Below, one piece after another: positions 54,876-62,394 of a stretch of 64,000 nucleotides of DNA. This stretch comes from Nostoc sp. FACHB-110. GTDB taxonomy: Bacteria > Cyanobacteriota > Cyanobacteriia > Cyanobacteriales > Nostocaceae. The translations under genes and the position numbers were made by a program. The first letter of the stretch is position 1; each line of letters begins with the position of its first letter. The notes under the pieces were generated by a model. That model did no database searches and was not told where the DNA came from. It was given only the letters and a program-made list of their open reading frames with translations. Where the stretch lies: the NCBI RefSeq assembly GCF_014697425.1, contig NZ_JACJRU010000002.1, forward strand, positions 124,001-188,000. The letters are read 5' to 3'.

Positions 54876-55240
54876 TTTGTTTAGATATATTTCAGTTAGG
54901 TAAATATTGTTTAAGGGATAAATCGTTAACGTCTACTTTCGTAGAAACTTCAAAGCATTTTAGCTTTGCTTTACCATCACTTACCTGAGTTGATTCTAAC
55001 TAATTTTCCGTAGTTAATCAGACAAAATTAATCTTAATTCAGTCAGGAAAACCCTACCTAAACGTAGGGCTTCCCAGAAAAAAGTCAAGTTTACTATAGG
55101 AATCCGGTTGGATGATTGAAATTATTTGCGTAGCCTGAGAGTGAGGAGTGGGAAATGGGGAGTAGGAAAGAGTGATTTTTGGGGGTACGGATTTTTTTTC
55201 CCAAATCAAAGATGAGTCCTATATTCACTGATTTAAGAGT
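54876..55240. other. Intergenic region between convergent genes
   Basis: About 365 bases. A small hairpin CCCTAC-CTAAAC-GTAGGG lies near 55050. No gene is supported. Confidence 0.5.
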
Positions 55241-56287
55241 TTATTTCTGCCCTAAGTGACGTTGCAATTGTTTGAATGATTGATACATATCCGGGAGGCG
55301 ACTGTAAATAGCAGAGACTTTCAAGTATAACTTGTGAGAAACGGCAGGAGTTCCCGAAACTATCTCTCCTGGTGCAACATCGTTATGAATGCCAGATTGT
55401 GCAGAAGCAATTGCCCCATCACCGATTTTGACTTGATTAGCAATGCCTGTTTGTCCAGCTAAAATTACCCGATTGCCGACTTTCACACCGCCAGCCATCC
55501 CTGCTTGACCTGCGATGGCACAGCCAGCCCCAATTTGGCAGCCATGAGCAATTTGCACCAAATTATCAATTATCGTGTTGCGGCCAATTCGAGTTTCCCC
55601 CACGGCGGGACGGTCAACTGCACTATTACAACCAATTTCTACCCCATCTTCTAAGACTGTGTAGCCTGATTGCTCCATTTTGAACCAACCAGTGCGGGTA
55701 GGCACAAAACCGAAACCTTCTGCACCGATAACCGTACCACTGTGAATTACGCAATTTGCGCCAATTTGGCTGCGTTCGTGAATTGTACAGTTAGCGTGTA
55801 ACGTAGTGCGATCGCCAATTTTTACATCGGGATAAATCACAACATTGGGATGAATCACCGCATCATTACCAATTTCCACTCTTTCTTGCACCACTACATG
55901 GGGGCCGATGTAAACATCACTGCCAATCGTGGCAGTAGGATGAATTACCGCCGTCGGATGAATTTCTGGATTTGGACGGTAAGGTTGATAAAACAGAGTC
56001 AGAACTTTGGCAAACAATAATTTTGGTTCGCGGGTACTTACCCAAGCAATACCTCGTGCCTCTGCTTGAGACTTAAATTTTGCCTCATCCGGCAAAATTA
56101 AAGCACTAGCAGCTGTACTCGCAATCAAAGATGCAAATTTACTGGTTTCTATATAGCTAATTGTTCCAGTTGTAGCTTCATCCACAGCAGCTACCCCGGT
56201 AATTTCTACATCTTGGTCTGGGTTGCTTGTCAGACTGTGGTTAGTGGTGATGTCCCCAAATTGGCGGATGATTTCGCTGAATTTCAT
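55241..56287 (-). CDS. lpxD: UDP-3-O-acylglucosamine N-acyltransferase LpxD
   Basis: A 348-residue acyltransferase of lipid A synthesis. The N-terminal uridine-binding domain is followed by a left-handed beta-helix of hexapeptide repeats (about residues 105-300: VIHPTATIGSDVYIGPHVVV and many similar). The catalytic-region histidine is in NLVQIAHGCQIG. The other lpx genes are not in this window. Cyanobacterial LpxD-like proteins may act on a modified lipid A. Confidence 0.93.
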   Translation of the reverse strand: MKFSEIIRQFGDITTNHSLTSNPDQDVEITGVAAVDEATTGTISYIETSKFASLIASTAASALILPDEAKFKSQAEARGIAWVSTREPKLLFAKVLTLFYQPYRPNPEIHPTAVIHPTATIGSDVYIGPHVVVQERVEIGNDAVIHPNVVIYPDVKIGDRTTLHANCTIHERSQIGANCVIHSGTVIGAEGFGFVPTRTGWFKMEQSGYTVLEDGVEIGCNSAVDRPAVGETRIGRNTIIDNLVQIAHGCQIGAGCAIAGQAGMAGGVKVGNRVILAGQTGIANQVKIGDGAIASAQSGIHNDVAPGEIVSGTPAVSHKLYLKVSAIYSRLPDMYQSFKQLQRHLGQK

Positions 56288-56430
56288 TGTTGGATTAATT
56301 TAAAACGCATCAAAGCAAGATTATTGTCCCTCTTTATGTTCTTGCTTGCAGGTAGTTTAGCAGTCTCTCAAGGAAGGGAACAGGAAATAAAAAGGCAATA
56401 TTTAGATTGTTCCCTGTTCCCCCAGCCCTG

Positions 56431-57504
56431 TTACAGACATTCTTCTGGTGATGGCGTTCTGTTTTGTAAATTCTCCCGTAATAGTATTTTTAACCGTTGA
56501 TTATCTTCAGCACTAATTGTTTCACCATAGTGATGTAACTGAAATAACTGGCAATAACGATTTTGTTTAGCGCAAATCAAACAACCATAAGCATGATTGC
56601 CGTTTGTCCCACATAGTCGATGTCCCATAACTGGGCCAAGGGCAATATTTTGTTCACTAGCAACCGTGCTGAGAATAGAACGTAACTTAGATTCAAACTT
56701 GGCTGATAAAAGTTGTTTGCGACCTGGTTGTGTACGATCCCATTGGGGCACAATTAATTCTTTTTGCAATAGACTCTCTTCAATTTCTTCAGACATGACA
56801 ATCCCAGACAATATTACGTGGTGGGCAACATAAGGCAGCAGTGTGCGTGTTAATTGCCACATTAAAGCTTCATCAAACCACTCTTCTACTAAAGGACGGA
56901 GATACCAACAACAGGGAATGCCAAGGTCAACTAAATCTTGTAGCAGTTTTACTCTTCCGGGAATTGAGGCTTGTTCATAGCCTGGTTTTAAAGGTGGGAG
57001 ACTGACAAATACCGTCACGCGCAGTGAGTTTGGCTTTGCTAATGTCGCTTGGAGTCGTTCGAGAAATGCCTTACCAGGGTGGACTTTAGTGGTTATATAA
57101 ACCATATTGGCGGCTTGACGGTCAATCAAAGCGTTGAGGATTGACAGTACACGTTCCCGATGCGCCCCAATGAAGGGATCAGAATAGTCACATAGGGATA
57201 TGGGAAAGCCTTTTTGTCCTTCTGGGGTGGCAAAAATGCGGTCTAATAAACTGTCCAGCAGGTCGGCTGGAGTAAAACTATGCTCAAAATTTTCTGGATG
57301 ATGATGCCAATCACGGTCTTGATGGCAGACACAATAAGCACATTCGACCGGACAACGGTTTTGGGCATCTGGGAGAAATGGATTGAGACTGAAGTATTTA
57401 ACAGCACGTTTGACATCTGGCATTCCTAGTACAGGAAAGCCATGCAGCATATACTGACTGCCCTGCAATGTAATTTCAGACAGAGTAGATTGATAGTTTG
57501 GCAT
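56431..57504 (-). CDS. Radical SAM protein of unknown function
   Basis: A 357-residue protein. The radical SAM 4Fe-4S motif CxxxCxxC is seen as CPVECAYC near residue 51. A partial TIM barrel follows (FPISLCDYSDPFIGAHRERV, VYITTKVHPGKAFLERL). The C-terminal 60 residues carry a second cysteine set with spacing C-x9-C-x2-C-x6-C (CGTNGNHAYG, CLIC, YCQLF), consistent with an auxiliary cluster. The radical SAM core suggests likeness to the spore photoproduct lyase group, but the substrate is unknown. It lies 143 bases upstream of lpxD on the same strand. Confidence 0.82.
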   Translation of the reverse strand: MPNYQSTLSEITLQGSQYMLHGFPVLGMPDVKRAVKYFSLNPFLPDAQNRCPVECAYCVCHQDRDWHHHPENFEHSFTPADLLDSLLDRIFATPEGQKGFPISLCDYSDPFIGAHRERVLSILNALIDRQAANMVYITTKVHPGKAFLERLQATLAKPNSLRVTVFVSLPPLKPGYEQASIPGRVKLLQDLVDLGIPCCWYLRPLVEEWFDEALMWQLTRTLLPYVAHHVILSGIVMSEEIEESLLQKELIVPQWDRTQPGRKQLLSAKFESKLRSILSTVASEQNIALGPVMGHRLCGTNGNHAYGCLICAKQNRYCQLFQLHHYGETISAEDNQRLKILLRENLQNRTPSPEECL

Positions 57505-57714
57505 ACACCCTTTAAAAATTATTACAGCCGTGAAAAATCGCTTACTCTAAAGTGGCTGTTAAAAATATGGAGTGACAATGAGATAAATGCCCGAAAATAG
57601 GTATTAATTAATGCCAAGACAGGAATTTGTACTGAGGTAATATTACTCTAAAATGCTAGTAGAAAAAAGATTTCAGTATTCACAATGTTCCTCTCAGGAA
57701 TACTGAAATTTTTA

Positions 57715-58944
57715 TTAATTTTTTGCTATTGCTGAACCTGCTAAATAAGCTGTTGTCCAAGCACTCTGGAAGTTAAATCCACCAGTAATTCCATCAATAT
57801 CTAAAACTTCTCCGGCAAAGTAAAGACCGGGAATTAACTTACTTTCCATTGTCTTAAAGTTGACTTCTTGGAGACTCACACCACCACAGGTGACAAATTC
57901 TTCTTTGAACGCTCCTTTGCCACTAACTAAGTATTTTCCCTGAGAAATTTCTTGTACTAGTTGATTGAGGCTTTTGTTGGATATTTCGGCCCATCGAAGG
58001 TCAGTATTTATACTGATACGGTTAATCAGGTATTGCCAAAGGCGATGAGGTAAATCAACTCCACGATGTAAGGCGATCGCTTTTTTGCCCCACTCGTTTT
58101 TCACGGCTAAAATTCTTTCGCGTACCTGTTCTTGGGTCAAGTCAGGTAGCCAGTTAATCACTAAAGTAGCTTGATAGCGGTTGTCATGCAGTATCCTCGC
58201 ACCCCAAGCCGAAAGCTTCAATACTGCCGGGCCACTCACACCCCAATGGGTAATTAACAAAGGCCCTGTTTGTTCTAAAACAGGTTTTTCGGGAATTGAC
58301 AGCCGCAAGCGCACAGGATTAACGCTAACACCACTTAAGGCGCGCAAATTTGAATCGGCAATATTGAACGTGAACAATGAGGGAACTGGCGGTTCAATTT
58401 GATGACCAAATTCTTGAGCTATTTTATAGCCTATGGGATTACTGCCTGTGGCTAATAGCAGGCGATCGCACTTTAAAGTTTCACCTGATTTTAAATTAAT
58501 CTCAAACTGAGTGCTGAGTTTTGTAACAGAGACAACGGGTGTCCCAATCCGCAGTTCTACACCATTGTCGGTGGCTGCATTCATCAAACATTCGACGATA
58601 GTTTCCGAACTGTCTGTTACAGGAAACATCCGGCCATCAGCTTCTTTTTTGAGTGGAACTCCCTGGTTAGCAAACCAAGATACGGTATCTTTGGCTTGAA
58701 AGCGGCTGAAAGCACCCCGCAAAGCCTTTCCACCTCTGGGGTAATTGGGTATTAAGCCTGCTGCTTCAAAACAAGCATGAGTTACATTACAGCGTCCACC
58801 ACCAGAAATGCGGACTTTGGCGAGTGGTTGACGACTGGCTTCGATTAAAATAACCTGAGCGTGAGGGTTGGCATTAGCACAAGCGATCGCACCAAAAAAT
58901 CCCGCAGCCCCACCTCCAATCACAATAATTTTTAACGGTTGCAA
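57715..58944 (-). CDS. HI0933/YhiN family FAD-dependent oxidoreductase
   Basis: A 409-residue flavoprotein. The N-terminal FAD-binding motif KIIVIGGGAAGFFGAIA, the family segment KVRISGGGRCNVTHA and the C-terminal GLYFAGEVLDIDGITGGFNFQ identify it. The family (also called BaiN-like) has no settled physiological substrate. The start is a TTG at 58944; no in-frame ATG lies nearby. It is a single-gene unit. Confidence 0.92.
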   Translation of the reverse strand: MQPLKIIVIGGGAAGFFGAIACANANPHAQVILIEASRQPLAKVRISGGGRCNVTHACFEAAGLIPNYPRGGKALRGAFSRFQAKDTVSWFANQGVPLKKEADGRMFPVTDSSETIVECLMNAATDNGVELRIGTPVVSVTKLSTQFEINLKSGETLKCDRLLLATGSNPIGYKIAQEFGHQIEPPVPSLFTFNIADSNLRALSGVSVNPVRLRLSIPEKPVLEQTGPLLITHWGVSGPAVLKLSAWGARILHDNRYQATLVINWLPDLTQEQVRERILAVKNEWGKKAIALHRGVDLPHRLWQYLINRISINTDLRWAEISNKSLNQLVQEISQGKYLVSGKGAFKEEFVTCGGVSLQEVNFKTMESKLIPGLYFAGEVLDIDGITGGFNFQSAWTTAYLAGSAIAKN

Positions 58945-58997
58945 TTTTCAAAAGTCTCTTTTGTCAATGGTCATTCGTATTATCTCGCTTCTTCAGG

Positions 58998-59025
58998 AGT
59001 GCTGAGTGCTGAGTGCTGAGTGCTG
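58998..59025. repeat. Heptanucleotide tandem repeat (AGTGCTG)
   Basis: Four exact copies of AGTGCTG. The same heptad family occurs near 51735, 53040, 53240, 53310, 53840 and 59177. Confidence 0.9.
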
Positions 59026-59361
59026 AGTAACCCCATAGATAAATCTAGGGGATTGAAGTAAGGACGCATTATTTCTTGTGCTACGCATCTCGAAATAAAT
59101 CTTTTTTTGTTTTTCCATGCTTAAAAGCAGGGGCTTCAGACATGAGTGTAGTCAGTGCAATGATTACTTTTTTTACTCAGCACTCAGCACTATTTTGGTG
59201 AGGAAGGCAGATGGCAAGAGGTTTCATCTAGGTTTAGTAGCCCAAGCGGCAAGCCATCTCATTCGGATTTAAGATCCCCGCTAATTACCCTCATACTTGC
59301 TGCAATTAAAATTGCTGAGTGCGGAGTTGGATATTTTCGCTGCTTACTCCCCTCTCTAACG
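59026..59361. other. Intergenic region with hairpins, possible IS end remnants
   Basis: About 335 bases. CCCCATAGAT-AAATCTAGGGG (59031-59051) folds as a hairpin, and TTAAAAGCAGGGGCTTCAGAC near 59119 resembles ends of IS200/IS605-type elements of Nostocales. No transposase or TnpB frame is present. No other gene is seen. Confidence 0.35.
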
Positions 59362-59527
59362 TTATACATCTGCTGGTTCAAATTGGTCTTTAGTCGCACC
59401 ACATACAGGACACACCCAATCTTCGGGAATATCTTCAAATGCCGTTCCTGGGTCAATTCCTCCATCCGGATCGCCTACTTCTGGATCGTACTCGTAACCA
59501 CAAATAGTGCAGAGATATGTTTCCATC
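59362..59527 (-). CDS. Rubredoxin with an out-of-frame start
   Basis: A short electron-transfer protein with one iron bound by four cysteines. The coding frame ending at 59362 gives [14 protein letters not shown], an aromatic core, and [16 protein letters not shown], the two CxxC sites of rubredoxin. Its length of about 54 residues is standard. The expected ATG (59527) is one base out of frame: four A's stand where three would give METYLC. The true frame has no ATG, GTG or TTG before a stop codon at 59544-59542. So this is either a sequencing error, a recent frameshift, or a gene with an unusual start. Confidence 0.82.
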
Positions 59528-59985
59528 GTGCTTCACCGTGTTAAATAATACTGAAGAAAGAGAAATTCAAATTTAGGAAGTTTTGATTTTTATTCTGCAA
59601 ACTGACGAAATTTATTTTTAGCTATCTGCTGTGTGCGGCTATAAATTATATCAGAAAAAATTATAGTACAAGTTGGCGTAAATCAACAGACCATCAGAAA
59701 TTGCTAAAAGGCTTGTGGTATCACGATTCTTTCTTTTTCCTTTTGCCTTGTTGTACTAGCTTGTGCCTGATTTTGTTCTCAACCAGAAATATTACTTGTT
59801 CTAAATACTTATCTTTACTTTAATTCAAAAATTTTTTGAACTTTTTTGAGTGGCTTTAATCTTTTTAACTCAGTACTTTCCACTAAACTTTATTTTATTT
59901 TTACATTAACTTTATCTTAGCTTCACATAAAAATTAACACAATAACGATATTAAATATATCTACTACAAGAGTGAATTCATTTTT
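59528..59985. other. Divergent intergenic region with dispersed element
   Basis: About 458 bases between rubredoxin and the secreted protease gene. It contains the MITE-like copy at 59664-59758. The remaining 220 bases before the protease are AT-rich without obvious promoter boxes. No gene is seen. Confidence 0.55.
59664..59758 (-). repeat. MITE-like dispersed element, copy 2
   Basis: Reverse complement of the element at 18348-18456, without the 14-base internal duplication. Ends are TAGTACAAGTTGGC and the complement of TAGTACAACAAGGC. Found here between rubredoxin and the protease gene. Confidence 0.8.
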
Positions 59986-61230
59986 ATGCACAAGTTTTAC
60001 GTTCTCGCTCTTAACATCCCTGTTTTAGCAGCCTCACTAGCAGTATTACCACTACCTGTTTTTGCCCAAAACCGTGATGTTGTCATTGTTAACAAATCAC
60101 AAGCTAGGCTGAGTGACGAGCAGATAAAGAATTCTCGAGCTTTTAAAAATCCTTTACCAAGTCTATTTCTCCCTAATCTTGCGCCAGAAACAGGAGCAGC
60201 GCGGAGTTCACTAGTACCAGGGGCAGGGACAAAAGGAGCAATACCTGACAACCCTGAGGATGACACGGTTTCTAACGATCCGATAGCTAATTTTAGTGTA
60301 CCTAGAGCTTTTGGTTCTTTTGGAGTACCTTACACTTCTAAACGAGTTTCCCATTTACCAACTTCAGCCGTAAGTTCCAGTTCTAATGCTTACCTCAGTG
60401 CTACTTATCCCTACAGCACAATGGGAAGGCTCTCATTTAATGCTGGGCATTGTTCTGCTACCTTAATTCGCAGAAGTGTAATTGTCACAGCTGCACACTG
60501 CGTCCAGGATTTTGGCTCTGGCTCTAATCTGTATACAAATTTCACCTTTACACCAGCTTATTATTATGGTTCTGCTCCCTACGGAAGTTGGTCTTGGAGA
60601 ATATTAGTCAGGCCTTCTTCTTGGGCAAACGGAACCGATACTGGGAGTGGCGCAGCTAGAAATAATGATTTAGCTGTAATTCTGTTGAATAAAAATTCCC
60701 AAGGTCAGTTTATTGGAGACATCACCGGATATTTGGCTTACGGTTGGAATAATTATTCGTTTGTTAGCTCTAGTCGCACAGGCAATTTATCGGTTGCAGC
60801 TCTTACCACCACTGGTTATCCAGGGTTACTAGATTCTGGTTCAATTCTGCAAAGAACTGACGGCCCAAGCTATTTAACGACAGTTAGTGGTGCTAAACAG
60901 ATTTATCAGGGTAGCAATTTAACAGGTGGAGCTAGCGGCGGTGCTTGGATAGCTAATTTTGGATATCAAAACCCCGTTTTTTCGGGCGGAGCAAATGCAG
61001 GCAATTCATCTTTAAGTAATGTAGTTGTGGGTGTTACCTCTTGGGGAACTGCCGATCCCAATAACCCTAAAGATAATTACTCATCTCAATTTGCCCAGAA
61101 TACACAGTACCCAAATAGCAGTTATGGCACCTATGGAGCAGGCAATATTGGTTCTTTACTGAACACGTTATGTTCCTCTAAACCTTCTGGTAGCAGTCAG
61201 ACTTATCAACAACTCGGATATTGTAATTAA
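59986..61230 (+). CDS. Secreted trypsin-like (S1) serine protease
   Basis: A 414-residue secreted protein. A Sec signal peptide ends near residue 28 (PVFAQ). A prodomain-like region of about 125 residues precedes the chymotrypsin fold. The triad is visible: histidine in VTAAHCVQD, aspartate in NNDLAVILL and serine in LTGGASGGAWI. The C-terminus has several cysteines and a Ser/Tyr/Asn-rich region. The target is unknown. It ends with a bidirectional hairpin. Confidence 0.88.
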   Translation: MHKFYVLALNIPVLAASLAVLPLPVFAQNRDVVIVNKSQARLSDEQIKNSRAFKNPLPSLFLPNLAPETGAARSSLVPGAGTKGAIPDNPEDDTVSNDPIANFSVPRAFGSFGVPYTSKRVSHLPTSAVSSSSNAYLSATYPYSTMGRLSFNAGHCSATLIRRSVIVTAAHCVQDFGSGSNLYTNFTFTPAYYYGSAPYGSWSWRILVRPSSWANGTDTGSGAARNNDLAVILLNKNSQGQFIGDITGYLAYGWNNYSFVSSSRTGNLSVAALTTTGYPGLLDSGSILQRTDGPSYLTTVSGAKQIYQGSNLTGGASGGAWIANFGYQNPVFSGGANAGNSSLSNVVVGVTSWGTADPNNPKDNYSSQFAQNTQYPNSSYGTYGAGNIGSLLNTLCSSKPSGSSQTYQQLGYCN

Positions 61231-61263
61231 GGCTACCTATTGGTGGTATTGATTAGCCATAAA

Positions 61264-61301
61264 TGCCTTTAGAGGTTAAAAGCATAAATCCTCTAAAGGC
61301 A
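61264..61301. terminator. Hairpin terminator between convergent genes
   Basis: TGCCTTTAGAGG pairs exactly with CCTCTAAAGGCA over 14 bases, followed by CTTATGTTTTT on the plus strand. It lies between the protease and the small membrane protein gene. Confidence 0.75.
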
Positions 61302-61313
61302 CTTATGTTTTTG

Positions 61314-61508
61314 TCAAAAACGCCACCAAGTTCTTTGAGCGTAACTGAAAATAGCAATAGCGATCGCACCTAAGAAAAATAACCAAATAATTCCTCCTGG
61401 TAAAAAAGTCAAAATCCCAAAACCTCTAAGAACCCAAATAGCAATGCCAATACCAAGGAGAATTCCAAATAACTGTGTTAGTCGGCGATTTAAAGACGAT
61501 TGGCTCAT
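61314..61508 (-). CDS. Small membrane protein, 64 aa
   Basis: A 64-residue protein with two hydrophobic helices (LFGILLGIGIAIWVL and GGIIWLFFLGAIAIAIF) and a basic C-terminus (QRTWWRF). I do not know a named family. The start and length are consistent with a real conserved small gene. It converges with the protease gene at a hairpin. Confidence 0.7.
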   Translation of the reverse strand: MSQSSLNRRLTQLFGILLGIGIAIWVLRGFGILTFLPGGIIWLFFLGAIAIAIFSYAQRTWWRF

Positions 61509-61768
61509 TTAATTTAGCTATAAAATTAAAATCTACGATACTTCTATATTAAAGTGAGTGCTATTTTTGCAGCTGCCTGAAGGAAATTTAATTAAATGTA
61601 TTGAGAAATACAAATTTTTCAGTAATTTTACTTAAAATAACCAGAAATTGCCTAACTTCCGGAAAGTTGAAGTGAGGATGTGGAACTAAAATTTTAGAGA
61701 GTTGATCTAAAATTCTGGGGTTCAACTTGAGTGGGAAGTGTGGAAATCAGAGGAGTGAGTGAAGTAGT

Positions 61769-62326
61769 ATGGCTGCGTCTTATGTTTCAGAACCAATTAT
61801 TGCAGGTTTAGATATGGCTTGGAGCGATGACAAGCAAAGATTGCTGATGCAGGGCGAAATTATATTAGAAACGCGATCGCACACAGCCTGTGGTGGTGCG
61901 GTTACTGCATGGATGTATGTGCCAATGATGCGATCGCAGGTATGGCAACAACTCACAGATTATCCTCGTTGGGTGCAATATTTTCCTGACATCACCAGAA
62001 GCGAAGTTTTGCAAAGAGGCGAAGTTAAGCGTTTATACCAAGCAGCCCAAAAAGCCTTTTTATTTTTCACCGCCCAAGTGGAAATTTACCTCAACGTTGT
62101 CGAAGTTTTGGGACAACAAATCCACTTCCGGATGGAAAGAGGCACATTTAACGACTTTACCGCCTGCGTAGACCTAAAAGACTTTGGTAACGGTACATTG
62201 CTGGCTTATAACGTGCAAGCCACACCCAACATTCCGATCCCATCAATTTTTATTCAACAAGCCATGAATTTTGAACTACCTACGAATATGCGGAAAATGC
62301 GACAGGTATTGTGTAAAGCACAATAA
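61769..62326 (+). CDS. SRPBCC (START-like) domain protein
   Basis: A 185-residue protein of the polyketide cyclase/dehydrase type. The helix-grip fold is suggested by the conserved VWQQLTDYPRWVQYFPDI segment near residue 58 and the strand GTLLAYNVQATPN. Cyanobacterial members have no fixed function; lipid or pigment binding is a common guess. It converges with crtO across a 68-base gap containing a strong hairpin. Confidence 0.85.
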   Translation: MAASYVSEPIIAGLDMAWSDDKQRLLMQGEIILETRSHTACGGAVTAWMYVPMMRSQVWQQLTDYPRWVQYFPDITRSEVLQRGEVKRLYQAAQKAFLFFTAQVEIYLNVVEVLGQQIHFRMERGTFNDFTACVDLKDFGNGTLLAYNVQATPNIPIPSIFIQQAMNFELPTNMRKMRQVLCKAQ

Positions 62327-62340
62327 ATAAATTTAATTAA

Positions 62341-62383
62341 CGCAAAGACGCTAAAAACTATTACGCGCCTTTGCGTCTTTGCG
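62341..62383. terminator. Hairpin between SRPBCC gene and crtO
   Basis: CGCAAAGACGC pairs exactly with GCGTCTTTGCG around a 21-base loop. It occupies the gap between two convergent genes and resembles a CGCAAAG dispersed repeat of cyanobacteria; no strong T-tract follows. Confidence 0.6.
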
Positions 62384-62394
62384 CGAAACTTTTG

